Positions 34,942 to 47,239 of a stretch of DNA of 64,000 bases are shown here, piece after piece. This DNA comes from Arenicola marina (taxonomy: Eukaryota > Annelida > Polychaeta > Arenicolidae): NCBI GenBank assembly GCA_964019135.1, contig OZ025263.1, positions 18,639,123 through 18,703,122 on the forward strand, given 5' to 3'. The notes beneath the pieces were generated by a model. The model saw nothing but the letters and a program-made list of their open reading frames with translations. It did no database searches and was not told the DNA's origin. A program made the position numbers and the translations under genes. The number at the start of each line of letters is the position of its first letter. Position 1 is the stretch's first letter.

Positions 34942-37900
34942 ATGAGAGGATTGTTACTACTGGTGCTTCCCCTGCTGGGGCTGACGTCCCCCGTGCCTGA
35001 CTTCTACCAGGTCAGGGAACAGAGTCATCGTCTCGCCGACCTGCAGATCTCCGCCTTCAACATCCAAATATTCGGTGTCTCCAAGATGGACAAGCCGGAC
35101 GTTGTCCAAGTGCTAGTCGACGTAAGTTAATCGCAACAATGCTGATCTTTGTCCCGATTTGGTTAAAGTACACATATATATATATATATTTCAATTTATT
35201 GTGACAAGATGGCATGACATGCGATACAAAGGCGAATAATAGCATCAATACATTGATACATAAACATAATTCATATACGAGGCAAAGAAAACACTGCAAG
35301 GAGAGGACCTATTGACCAAACAAATTATTAATTGAAGAGACATTTCCATTTATCATTAAATATCTGTTGGCTGTAAGACGGTATGTGCTGAATGCCACAT
35401 TTCTCTATATTATAATATTGTCTTATAGTTCTTAAACATTCTGTACCCTGAGTTTTACTTCTTAACATTTGCGAGAGAATGTATAGCTTTTAACAATGAT
35501 TATAATATGGTTTAATAGACGATAATCTTTAGACTTGCTTACACCAAACAGTACCGTGGTTAAGGGCAGTAACGGCCATACCCTAAAACCGTAATGAGCC
35601 TCAGACCAAATCACAAGTGAATGCCACAATTGATTCACATATGGACAATGAAAAAATAAGTGTTCTACTGGTACACATATTGGATAGAGACTTAGTCTAC
35701 GCTAGAAGAAATATATTTGTCTTGAAATCAAATGGTCAATTAACAGCCTTGTGAATGACAGATTGATAGCAAGCGTTTCTAGTTTGTTTACATAATTTAA
35801 GATGGGACCAGGAATGTTGTAATGTAAAATATTGTGGGGGTAACCACGGACTTTCAACGGTCCCTTAATTGTATTCATTCCTGCTCAGGTGTTTCATCCG
35901 ACTAATGCACACTGTATAATATCTGTACATTCAATGACAATGGTTAATTAACCATTGATATTATAGTCATATGTGATTCGTCATTTCCATTAATATTTTT
36001 TTATCCCAGTTATGATATTTAATAATAATAAATAGTTACATATGACATAATTGTGGTTAGTCTGATGCTATCATATCTGGCTAAGAAATTATATTGTTGA
36101 AAAAGTAAAATGACAATACATCTTGTCAACTCGAGCAAGGCTATAGGCGGATGAGGGAAATCGGACATTCGTTGTGAGACGGGTGTACCTGAAACGAAGA
36201 CTAATGTTGTCGGTAGAATAGAACATTCGTTCCTTCATGTACATGCATCAAGCGTGAGGAAACGCCCACATGGTCCCATGTTAGAACACGCCCACATGGC
36301 CAGTTGTTGACGAAACGCCCACATGGTCAGACGTTAAAGTAACGCCTACATGGTCACATGTTGAAGTAACGCCCACATGGTCACTTGTTAAAGTAACGAC
36401 CACATGGTCTCATGTTAAAGTAACGCCCACATGGTCAGATGTTGAAGTGGTGGATCTATCTTCACTCGTATAATTGCAGCGATATGTATTTTGGTTAAAA
36501 CGGTCAATTTTGGCAACGGTAACATTTGGATGGCCAACTTCGAGACTCATAAAAGTGAGAACACTTTTGAGGCAATAACCGATGTTTAGGTTTCGATTTC
36601 GAAAATGTGTTACCTGCTAGGGATAAAGGGATAAAGCTTTGTTTTCAACATAATAGCAATGAAACTCGGCTTCAATACAACTACATCGAGCGATTTCAAA
36701 GTTATACCGATTGGTATAGTTCGACGGTGAAATGATACTTGCGACCTGCACAAGAAACAGAATTACGTAAACACAGACAGACATATCGACAAATCGAATG
36801 GGGAAGAAGTTCTCACTTGTGAAGAGTTGACAAGTCATACAACGCATGACGTTAATACCATGTTATTATGTCACTCGCATATACTGGTTAATGTCTGACT
36901 GAATTAGTTGATAATGATGTCCTAATAATAACAAACCCAATTGTTGTGTTAAGATTTCTGATGTGATTGCGTGATCGATGGTCTGTGTAGTTCAATGATA
37001 AGTATATATCCCGTGTTTTCTCACTTGTAAATGTTCCATTTGTTCCATTTGTTCAAGCTTTTGTGATTTTTGTACCAGTAACATGTGTCTGCTTATCCTA
37101 TCCTTACCTAATTTTTCGCCCGGTATTATTATTATTAATACTGGTAGTAGTTTTTCTTCTTTTCTTTTCCTTTTTGATGTTATTAAAAATCATACTTCTG
37201 TTGGTCAGGTAGCCCGGGTGACAGCGACCCTTTGGTCTTAGCCCCGATCAACCATCCTAAATGTGTACAGTTTGTTAGTTTACATCCACCATTTAGAAAA
37301 ATAAATGAACTTTGGACTTGGACTTGGATTTGACTGTTGTCCGTTTGTCGACAGATCCTGAGTCGCTACGACATGTGTTTGATCCAGGAGATCCGGGACG
37401 CCTCCGAGACAGCCATCTATGAGCTTCTGGATGACGTCAAGTAAGGCACAAACACACATAGAGGCCCGGGGAGGGCTCTTCAAACCTATCAATTTTTGTT
37501 TGTTAAAACTATGAACATTGGTTTTTGGTAAAGTTAATTTTAAGAACAAACGTAGAGGCTCGGAGAAGGCTCTTCAAAGTTATTATTATACTTTTGTTAA
37601 AAATTTGTGGCGACCTATTCAGCAATTTTGGACATAGAACATTTTCTTTTTATTTAAATTTTTTATGTACATTTTACGTGATATAACTTCTGTGCTGTAA
37701 TTGAAAAAAAATATATATATAAAATTAAAAAAATAAATAAAAATAAAAATATATATATTATTCTAGCCGATTGAATATACGTTTTCGGTGCATCTCTGTT
37801 TGAGATCCTTTCGCTTAAAGCCATTCAAAACAGTTCTTCTATGAACAAATCATGTTATGAATTAAATGTAATCTTTACGGTCTGATTAGTAAAAACATTA

Positions 37901-40900
37901 CTTACAGGAATCTGCCCAGCATACTTCAAGCTGCAATAAACCTACATATATATATGGGACGTGATAGCCCTCACAACCTCCTCCTACGACCGATTGTCAA
38001 GATCTTAATTAACATTGCACGTCATACACCACTGTAATTGTTCACGAACTGTATATCTTATTCGCATAGCGCTGTCAACAACAACGCTTTTGACATGGTC
38101 CTCAGCGAGCGTCTCGGAAGAACATCGTCCAAGGAACAATACGCCTTCTTCTACAAGTGAGTACACCTTCAATTAAAACACCTTCTACAAGTGAGTACAC
38201 CTTCAATTAATCATACCTTCTACAAGTGAGTACACCTTCATTTGAACACGCCTTCTTCTACAAGTGAGTACATCTTCAATTAAAACACCTTCTACAAAAG
38301 TGAGTACATCTTCAATTAAAACACCTTCTACAAAAGTGAGTACACCTTCACTTCAACAAGCAAATACACCTTCAATGAAACACGCCTTCTTCTACAAGTG
38401 AGTACACCTTCAATTGAACACGCCTTCTTCCACAAGGGAGTACATCTTCTACAGCTGAATAACCTTTATTCTACAAGTGAGTACGCCTTCTACAATTGAA
38501 CACTCCTTCTTGTACAAGTGAGTACAATTTCTACAATTGAGCACTCCTTCTTCTACAAGTGAGTACAATTTCTACAATTGAGCACTGCTTCTTCTACAAG
38601 TGAGTACAATTTTTACAATTAAGCTCTCCTTCTTCTAAACGTAAGTACAATTTCTACAATTGAGTACTCCTTCTTCTACAAGTGAGTACAATTTCTTTAA
38701 TTCTTCTTCTTCTGTAACTTATGTAAATCTCATGTCAGTTCTTCTCCAAACAGCTAATTTTTGTAATTTTTGTAAATATCATGTCAGATTTTTCATCAAG
38801 TTAAAGACAAAAGAAAAAAGCAAATGGATGAAATGTTCACGTGGTATGGTTGTTTTCGTATAGGCGCGCCATCTTCAGCGTGAACGACATCGACCAGTGG
38901 CCAGACACCGACGACAGGTTCGAGCGCCCCCCCTTCACCGTCGTCTTCACCGCCGCCGGCTACGGTAAGCAGGGTGATGTCACCCGGATGTTCTTATCAT
39001 CATAGCCGGCTCTCTCGGCTCTATAGCCTGTCCCATGCTGTGGCCCTCTCGGCTCTATAGCCTGTCCCATGCTGTGGCCCTCTCGGCTCTATAGCCTGTC
39101 CCATGCTGTGGCTCTCTCCGCTCTATAGCCTGTCCCATGCTGTGGCTCTCTCGGCTCTATAGCCTGTCCCATGCTGTGGCTCTCTCGGGTCTATAGCCTG
39201 TTCCATGCTGTGGGTCCCTCGGCTCTATAGCCTGTCTAATGCTGTGGCTCTCTCGGCTCTATAGCCTGTCTAATGCTGTGGCTCTCTCGGCTCTATAGCC
39301 TGTCCAATGCTGTGGCTCTCTCGGGTCTATAGCCTGTCCAATGCTGTGGCTCTCTCGGCTCTATAGTCTGTCCCATGCTGCGGCTCTCTCGGCTCTATAG
39401 CCTGTCCCATGCTGTGGGTCTCTCGGTTCTATAGCCTGTCCCATGCTGTGGCTCTCTCCGCTCTATAGTCTGTCCCATGCTGTGGCTCTCTCCGCTCTAT
39501 AGCCTGTCCCATGCTGTGGCTCTCTCCGCTCTATAGCCTGTCCCATGCTGCGGCTCTCTCGGCTCTATAGTCTGTCCCATGCTGTGGCTCTCTCCGCTCT
39601 ATAGCCTGTCCCATGCTGTGGCTCTCTCGGCTCTATAGTCTGTCCCATGCTGTGGCTCTCTCGGCTCTATAGCCTGTCCCATGCTGTGGCTCTCTCGGCT
39701 CTATATAGCCTGTTCCATGCTGTGGGTCTCTCGGCTCTATAGCCTGTCACATGCTGTGGCTCTCTCTGCCCTAAAGCCTGTCCCACGCTGTGGCTCTCTC
39801 CGCTCTATATAGCCTGTCCGATGCTGTGCCTTGTTAAGGAGCCAGTCATATTGTTCACTGATTAGTTCCGTTCGTGGTTCTGCAGACATCAACAAGTTCG
39901 CCTTCATGGCCATCCACGTGAAGCCTGACGACGCACCTCAGGAGATTGATCACATGACCGACGTCTACAACTCCCAGAGCGCCGCCCTCGGCATCACGGT
40001 ACGCCAAGCAACAGCAAGTTCAAGGACCCACCACAGGGATAGATCCATGGAAAGCGGGGCCGGGGGGTGGGTTGGGGGGGGGGGGGGGGGGCGCGGGGGG
40101 GAGCGGTTTTGTAAATATTTTTAAAGTGGCACACAGGTCTGCACACTACACAGCTCCCCTTACACTGAACAATAAGGTTTTTTAAACAGGTTCATTATCC
40201 ATAAACAGATCCTTCTCGCAATGCTAAGCTGCGTGCCCTCTTAGTCATGAACCACTTGCCCCCTTTTTCTTATATTATATACTCCAAAGTGTCTGCCTCT
40301 CTCCACTCCTCACCTCTGCTCCAGTCATGGTAGTTTTGGACCCCCTCCCCCGCCTCTTGTCATAAGGTTTTCAATCGACCCTCCGCCCCCCATCCGCCAT
40401 TGCAAAATCCAGAATCCGCACCAGCTTATCGTTGGCTAACATCTGCACCACTAAGACCATCTACTCCCGAAAGCTAAATACGCTATGGGGTTAAGTTTTG
40501 ATTGACCTCCTAGAGGCGTTCGATGGGTGAGGTGTACTGGCACCAGTCATTGCTGTAGACAAAGGACTCAGACTAACAAAAGGCACTTTACATAACGATA
40601 GTGAGGATTCACATACATATACAGGACAGATACTTCGATTTTATTTGTTATCAATATATATGGATATTTCTGTCTCAAGATCAAATGGTCAGTTAACTTA
40701 GTGATCTCAGGTTGCTAGCAAACCTATCCAATTTGTATACTGCATCGCCCATTGGACCAACAATAGTAGAATTAATACCTTGCGGGGGTAATCATGGGTT
40801 ATTATCCTTTTATTCCCCCTCAGTTCTCAAATCGGACCAATTCACTGTCCAGTATCCATAGTTGTCTTCCTTGCAGCATTAAAAGTACCAGAACATTCAA

Positions 40901-43394
40901 GGCATGTAGGTTACAACAATAGAGCCCTTTAATTGACTGCATTTAATTGAAGTTTAGCGGTACTATCAGTCTTTGGTGTTCTATCGTGGCCTTCCTAATA
41001 TATAAAATAGCATGGGCCCAACTGTATTTCATCAGTGTCGAGACGGATGAGCCAATCCGCATTGCAAACCTATTTTCATGGCACAATTGTCAAAATTGTT
41101 GCGCAATAGGACTGGTTCATCGGCGGAGACCTCAACGCAGATTGCTCCTACGTGACCTCCACGGACTGGCCCAACATCCGCCTGAGGACGGACCCTCGCT
41201 TCCTCTGGGTCATCGGGGATGACGCCGACACCACGCTGTCCTCCACCAGTTGCGCCTACGACAGGTCAGTCCGTGACGTCATTAGTCAGAATGACGTCAT
41301 CCGTCCGTGACGTCATAAGTCAGGATGACGTCATTCGCCCGTGACGTCATTAGTCAGGACGAGCGATGACGTCTTTGATCCAGTTCGCCACGAGACGGAA
41401 TGCAAACGTTATTGGTCGGTCGCCCACATGTATGCGCTTCAGTTGGTGACGTCATCATACGATCAGCCACGCACCGTTTGCTGACGTCATTGGTCGCATG
41501 ATGACGTCATCAGTATTGTCATTGATCCGTTGGTTTGCTCATCGGGTGATGACGACATCGCTTGCATAATGTCGCTTTAGGGAAAATAGAGTTGTCATTT
41601 AGCGGTTGGCCTTCGAGTCGGGTGGCGAGATGATGACGTCATCGGCTGGAGAGTGACGTCGGTTAGGTTTCAGCCGAAGTGAGGTTTTGGAGAACAGACG
41701 ATTGGCAAGATAAGGCTGGTGTTGTCAAGTCAAATATCGTTTATTTATGTTGACGGCTGTTGAAGTGTTAAAGTAATGCACAAACTGACAATGTCGCTTC
41801 GGACAATACAGATAACCACCTGGTTCTTTTCCCTAAGAGTTATGATAACAATGCTGTCTCAATTAGGTGACCCAGCTATCTCCAGATTGACCCACATCTA
41901 GACACGAACGACTTCAGGGGGTGGGGGGTGGGGGGGGGGGGGGTAAAGTAAAAGCGACGACTTGAGTATTAAATGCAACTGTAATTGTGTGTTTTCCATT
42001 TTGAAGTGTCTTTTCGGAACTTTAAAGCGAAAGCGCCCGGCGCCTTTTTGCATTATAGGGAGGGAGGGGCGTGGTTGGTGTGTGTGTGTGTGTGGGGGGG
42101 GGGGGGGATGTAAATTTACACAGGGACCATGTGACGATTATTGCACATAGACATACCCACCCCCCACCACCCACCCCATTCCTCCACGGCTGACCTCGTC
42201 ATGTACATGGATATGATAACAAAAGATAACCACACTGTCGAGAGCAACAGACATGGGAGTTTATATCTCGTTATCTTAACTACTAATATCTTTAATTAAT
42301 TTTACTGATAAACACATTGGTATCATACGACAATCCCATATAGCTATAACATAGGGTGGACACAAGGTTTCTACAGGACTGTGTAGCTAAAGATACTTAC
42401 GAACACAGTATGCAGATAATACAACGACAATGTGCAACAGTGCTATATAGGCATACCGAGCCCTACTGGGCTTATACGTCACTTGAAAATTATTATTATT
42501 AATTTACATATGTTCAATATATTGAACAGCGCATTGAAAATATAAGTCTGGCTTTCATTGCCATTAACTGTAGCATTTAATAACTTAACTATTGGATTAC
42601 ATATTTGCCGTGAAATTATATCAGAGTATGGCATATAATAAATGTTTATCAGAAAATAACACACAGAACATTAGAGCATGTTATATGTAGCACTGCGTTA
42701 CATCCAATGGCTATATGGTGAAGTATATATTATTATTTTTTCATTTTTTTCAGCATTTTTTTTCAATTAAACACTGACCTCACGCACAATGTACATTGTA
42801 ATTGTGTATTCTACATGAACAATACATTCCGTTTTGTCTTGACAGGATCATCCTTACCGGTAATGTGCAAAACTCCTACACGTCGGCGTCCGTCTTCAAC
42901 TATTGGACGGCCTATGGACTGAGTGAGACCCTGGTGAGTACGGGGTCCACACCCGGGCGGATGGGGTCGGGTGGGGGTGGGGTAGGGGTGGAGTGGGATG
43001 GGGTGGGGGGCTTCCCGGAGCCAATAGATATTTGTCTATCGTACATGATAGGATTTACACTTTACAGAGCGAGTGGGAGCTGGGGGGGGGGGGGGGTGAG
43101 AGGGTCCCCGGGGCGACGGATATTTGCATTAAGCTCCAGAACATAAGTCCAAGATCTTTCAAAAATCTAATTGATATTAAACGATTAAGTAATGGCACAC
43201 AACTTGTACATTTTTTAACGAAATGGCCAAAACGGGGATATGTTTGATTCGCCTTAACAGTGATACGAATTGGAGGACAATTTTCGAATTCATTGGATAC
43301 TTGAGTTATTATTATAATTATTGATCTTATGTATTTCCACAATCAGGCAAAGGACACCAGCGATCACTACCCAGTTGTCCTGGCAACCGCGTAA
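34942..43394 (+). CDS. Deoxyribonuclease I, secreted (eight coding exons)
   Basis: Exons 34942-35121, 37355-37440, 38070-38156, 38864-38964, 39886-39998, 41110-41264, 42846-42933 and 43347-43394 join in phase to 285 codons plus TAA, the usual DNase I length. The enzyme hydrolyses double-stranded DNA outside cells, needing Ca2+/Mg2+. Seen: a signal peptide (MRGLLLLVLPLLGLTS); AFNIQIFG with metal-site Asn40; SRYDMCLIQEIRD with catalytic Glu72; AIH with His162; GGDLNADCSYV; SCAYDR with Asp240; SDHYPV with His277. Cys201 and Cys237 match the essential disulphide pair of bovine DNase I. All donors are GT and all acceptors AG. The start is the Met directly before the hydrophobic signal core. No catalytic residue is missing, so the enzyme should be active. 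Whether it is orthologous to DNASE1 or to a DNASE1-like member needs a tree. Confidence 0.95.
35700..35935 (+). repeat. Dispersed repeat family A, copy 3, in intron 1 of the DNase I gene
   Basis: TTGAAATCAAATGGTCAATT, then GATTGATAGCAAGC, then GTGGGGGTAACCACGGA, then CCGACTAATGCACACTG, in the same order as the other copies. Confidence 0.5.
36258..36447. repeat. 27-bp minisatellite in intron 1 of the DNase I gene, about seven copies
   Basis: Unit GTAACGCCCACATGGTCACA followed by TGTTAAA, with moderate divergence. Confidence 0.88.
38143..38700 (+). repeat. Exon-junction minisatellite in exon 3/intron 3 of the DNase I gene
   Basis: The true junction reads CCTTCTTCTACAA|GTGAGTACACC. This segment, with a short AT-rich piece (TTCAATTAAAACA or similar), recurs about 13-14 times at 31-38 base spacing through intron 3. 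Many copies keep ACAA|GTGAGTA intact, some have ACAAAAGTGAGTA, and later ones are more diverged. It is the same architecture as in intron 4 of the CARD/Death gene, with a different unit. Confidence 0.9.
39005..39833. repeat. 34-bp minisatellite filling intron 4 of the DNase I gene, about 24 copies
   Basis: Unit GGCTCTATAGCCTGTCCCAT plus GCTGTGGCTCTCTC. Copies differ at a few sites (CCGCTCT, TCTAATG, CTATATAGCC). It has no similarity to the exon 4 end. Confidence 0.95.
40010..40425. other. G/C-run-rich repeat-like segment in intron 5 of the DNase I gene
   Basis: CAGGGATAGATCC then G runs at the left, and AAATCCAGAATCCGC at the right, faintly recalling the CAGGGGCGGATCCAG MITE ends. No target duplication was found, so element status is not established. 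Confidence 0.3.
40655..40870 (+). repeat. Dispersed repeat family A, copy 4, in intron 5 of the DNase I gene
   Basis: CAAGATCAAATGGTCAGTTA, GGTTGCTAGCAA, TTTGTATACTG, GGGGGTAATCATGG and AATTCACTGTCCAGTATC occur in the family order. Confidence 0.55.
41265..41660 (+). repeat. Cluster of nine TGACGTCA octamers at the start of intron 6 of the DNase I gene
   Basis: Perfect CRE-type palindromes at 41274, 41292, 41308, 41326, 41342, 41447, 41482, 41502 and 41634, plus near matches. The first five belong to a 34-bp tandem unit (GTCAGTCCGTGACGTCATTA and onward) that starts exactly at the splice donor. TGACGTCA binds CREB/ATF-family bZIP factors. Whether it works as an enhancer or is a by-product of repeat growth is unknown. 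Confidence 0.7.
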
Positions 43395-43424
43395 ACTCTG
43401 AACTCATGGTCAGTATATATAATC

Positions 43425-43495
43425 ATGACGTCGTAGCGGTCATCACTGCACATGACGTCATAGCGGTCATCAGTGCACATGACGTCATAGCTGTC
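43425..43495 (+). repeat. 30-bp repeat with TGACGTCA in the DNase I 3' UTR, three copies
   Basis: CATGACGTCATAGCGGTCAT plus CACTGCA-like, repeated three times just after the stop codon; two copies hold a perfect TGACGTCA. Confidence 0.8.
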
Positions 43496-43696
43496 ATATA
43501 ACTGACTATAACTATAACTAACATATAACTAACAAGCCATGCATGGTTGCATTATGATTCGATTTCCTTTTTTCTCCCCACAACTTTGACCACTTGGAGT
43601 CATCGCTAGTATTGCCTGACCTTGTATAATCTTTACAGAGCGCAGTGCACTTCGAGCTGAGAGATCTTTGATTGACTACGAACATCTATTACGTGT

Positions 43697-43702
43697 AATA
43701 AA
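43697..43702 (+). terminator. Polyadenylation signal of the DNase I gene
   Basis: AATAAA about 300 bases after the stop codon, with a GT/T-rich stretch downstream (about 43715-43745). It is the first AATAAA after the coding end. Confidence 0.6.
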
Positions 43703-43779
43703 CATTGCGAAGAGCATGTCGTGGTTTATGTTTTATTCTTTTTGGAACCTTAATTACTTTTAGGGTTTCCAAGTAACCT

Positions 43780-44022
43780 GGGGCAGTTCGATAGCTCACT
43801 GGGTTAGAGCACAGGCATTTAGCGTTCTGGCCACCTGAGAGCCTAATGGCACGTGGATCGGTGGTTTGAGCCCCGCTGTGATCATGACTGTGCGGTCGCA
43901 GGATAAAGATTCCATGTCCTTCGTAGAGATGGCTCCACTCTCCCTTCCTTCTCCCTTTGACGTGATATGACCAGGATTGGCTAAGGCGTCCTGAATATAC
44001 AACCAACCCAACCAACCAAACC
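43780..44022 (+). mobile_element. tRNA-derived SINE, near full length
   Basis: Starts with a tRNA-like head: A-box region TAGCTCACTGGGTTAGAGCA (43792 on) and B box GGTTTGAGCCCC (43863-43874). A unique body follows (GGTCGCAGGATAAAGATTCC, GATGGCTCCACTCTCCCTTC), and the end is TGAATATACAACC with a short (AACC)n tail. It lies about 80 bases past the DNase I polyadenylation signal. Two shorter copies are in this window. Confidence 0.85.
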
Positions 44023-45285
44023 ATGTAACTTACCGATGCAGTCTGGCAACGTCTTTAGGGTCACAAGAAAACCGCCCCAAAACGCTGTAGGAACGTTATT
44101 AGATTAACGTCAGTTACCGTAATACTTTCCACATAACGTCCCCTGAACGTTAATTCTCTCAGCTCTGGGCAAACGTTCGCCTAACGTTCCACGAAGCTGG
44201 TTCGGACATATAATTTAGGTAGCGGATGAAATAACTCGTGCAGGTTCACCAATTGACCTGCATAAAGTGATCTTATTATGTCTACGGTTAGTATGATAAT
44301 AAGCTATATTTGTGCGACGACTACTTCGACGAGCAGAAATATGTTGACACGCATTAGCTTAATACCGTCTATGCCTGCCGCTGAATGAATGAAGTATATT
44401 CCTTCCCCTCTGAGTCTTTCCTCTGCCGTTTTCCTCGCAATCGCCCTTTATTCATTTGCCCTCAATCAGCCTATTGCCCCTAACCTGTCATTCTTTCTCT
44501 GTTTTCTGTCGCTCTCAATCTTAATATCGATAAGGGTTACCTAAAAAATGCGAGCGTATATTTAATATTGATTAATTCCGATATTCCGAGGGGATATATC
44601 TAGATTAATATTCAAAAATAATCTCGCTTCGGTTGGCCATAAAGAATATCTTTGGCGGGATGACGTATGCCATGCACGTGCTTGCGGCATATCATTCGGT
44701 TGCTTAGGAACTCCCATTGAGACGTCATGTTTATGGCATTTTGACGTCACAACTACTTACTATGAGAGCAGCCGATGGGCGGTCACCAAGAGCGCTCTGC
44801 TTGGCAACGGACATTTAGCGCGTCGCTTATAAATTAACCTTAATTTGAAATATACATCCAGTGTTAACATTGAATAATTTATTCGTTAATTTTGTGGGCA
44901 GCTGATTTAATTATTAAAGACATGACATAATAGGCTTCGATCTCTCTTTGCTTGAATACATTTATGGACAGCTGATATTTACTCCGAATTCGAAAACATC
45001 TCATGGGGGCTGTTACGCGAAATGAACGTCCTCAACCTAGCTATGCTTGAAATGGACTTTGAATACGCATGCATGTTACCTTAAGAGCTCGCTTACGCTC
45101 GCTATTAGATATTATGTAAGGTTCCTTATGCGATATCTGATCTTACTCTTTCCCCTTCAGTCTTACACACACTCCCCGTTTCAAGATCATATAGTATATT
45201 ATGTCTCGCATTATTAATACGGTATATTGTATAGTAAGCTTACACTAGTATTGGTCAAAGTGTATATTCATTCCACAATTAACAA
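44023..45285. other. Intergenic spacer
   Basis: Several AACGTT motifs between 44050 and 44200 suggest a degraded repeat. The rest is unique and AT-rich; no gene recognised. Confidence 0.4.
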
Positions 45286-45612
45286 CGGATACATGACAGC
45301 ATATGCAAATTGTAAAATGGATACATGACAACACATGCAAATTATAAAACGGATACATGACAACATAATCAAATTATAAAACGGATACATGACAACACAT
45401 GCAAATTATAAATCGGATACATGACAACACATGCAAATTATAAAACGGATACATGACAACATATGCAAATTATAAAACGGATACATGACAACACATGCAA
45501 ATAATAAAACGGATACATGACAACATATGCAAATTATAAAACGGATGCATGACAACACATGCAAATTATAAAACGGATAGGCCTACATGACAACACATGC
45601 AAATTGTAAAAG
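45286..45612. repeat. 32-bp minisatellite, about ten copies
   Basis: Unit CGGATACATGACAACACATG plus CAAATTATAAAA, nearly uniform; one unit has a GCCT insertion near 45580. Confidence 0.92.
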
Positions 45613-47130
45613 GGATAAAGGGTAAGGGGAGGGGGGATATAACGCTTATGGGGGAATGAAAGGCGCCACAAAGACCAGTTTGACAATGTTAAAATATCTG
45701 TCTAATTGTACCGTACATTAACCAAACTATCAAAACCGGAATACTCATGTACTAGTCTATTCGCTAAATCGGAACGTTTCTTGCCACATGTATATTTCTA
45801 GTAACTAATCTAGTCGACAATTACGAGTCAAAAATGTATTGTCACATGCCATGTCATTGTCTCGGCATTTCATTTTGTGATCTCTCGTAATTTAGATCAG
45901 TAACTTGTATGCCATTTATTGCAAACATTCCATACCCTATACCGTGAAATCAAATGGACAATCGATCTGTAATATTATTTCACTATGTATTTCCACTCGA
46001 CCTTGTGATGACATAATACCAAAAAACCTGTATGCATTTTTTTAACCACAGGCTGCATGTCCCTTGCCGCGGTCGCATTCATGATATTAGCTATCATAGC
46101 CCACCGGAATTATCTTAATCTCCTTACACAAATCCTGGCAATTGCAGTTAATACAATATCTAATATTTCATTCCGTTAGAGTGTCTTTATGAAAAGCAAA
46201 AGAATTGAACGAAGACTTGGAAATACCGTATCATGCTCCATTATTAGTTTCCTCCCTGCTGTTTGCCGGTCCATGCAAATGGCCCCCCGACCCAACCCTA
46301 AACAACTGATGCTAATCATCAATTATCATTCAAATCCGTCAGCGTCGGGCTTCTGTACTTGGTTACAGTACGGCGATTACCGTGCAACAAGGATGTGAAA
46401 GGTCAATATATTAAAAATAGACTTTCGATTGATATTTGATTTAAAGCAGCATAGTTCAATGTGAGTAGACGTTTCATAAAACCAACATAAATGAGGCTCA
46501 TATAATATTGCTATGTTCATCATGCAATAGAGTGTACTGTTAAGATAAAATGACAGCGCTTAAAGGAAGTAAAGTGAAATGCAAATAAAGTCTTCCTCTC
46601 TTTTCTGTTTAAGTTAGTACATCTATGTAGGCGACTTCCAGCAACCCCGCCACCCGCACCTCTATCTATTTATCCAAGCTAAAATATCATATAGAAAACG
46701 AGCAGTATATCCTGTGTAAAAAATCAGTTAAAGATATTCGATGTCTGGATGTGAGAAACTTTTATTTCTCATATCCTAATTGTCGTGTTTGTGTTAATGT
46801 ATTACCGCAATCCATTTTATGTCTGTAGCGCATCAAGCCCTGCAATACTGAACATAGTACATCATTACTGTGTCAGTCATTATCTGGGTAAACCACCAAC
46901 GTTTATTTATTTCAAAATGTTAATATTGGTCACGCCATTGGCTATTTTTTATGAAGAAATACTGAAAATGTGCACCTGTTTTTCACACAGCGTGCAGTAT
47001 AAACGCCTCAGATTGCCCCATTTCTCACCCTGTCACTCATAACACAACCACTGCCCCACCCATTTCACATGACGGAGGGCCAAATACGGGGTGCCTGCGT
47101 CACAGGGTTACGCCAATAACATGCATTGTG
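45613..47130. other. Intergenic spacer
   Basis: AT-rich; the frames at 46189-46398 and 46785-47042 show no recognisable domain or splice context. Treated as non-coding. Confidence 0.4.
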
Positions 47131-47232
47131 CCCACTAGGTGGCAATCCGGGTTTAAGCTGTCAACATATATTGAGGACAAATATTCCCGCGAGGTGGCGC
47201 TATCAGGCGCTATATTCACCAGAGGGCGCTAT
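47131..47232 (+). promoter_or_regulatory. Three CTCF-like motifs in tandem, same orientation
   Basis: CCCACTAGGTGGCAA (47131-47145), CCCGCGAGGTGGCGCTAT (about 47186-47203) and TCACCAGAGGGCGCTATT (about 47216-47233) each fit the CTCF core CCANNAGRKGGCRCT closely. CTCF is present across bilaterians and marks insulators and loop anchors. They lie between the DNase I gene and the 6.5-kb satellite array. Called by eye. Confidence 0.5.
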
Positions 47233-47239
47233 TAGGAAA

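Noticed and set aside
40030..40425. Third CAGGGGCGGATCCAG-type MITE in DNase I intron 5
   Set aside because: Ends only loosely similar and no matching 5-bp duplication; kept as a low-confidence repeat-like segment only.
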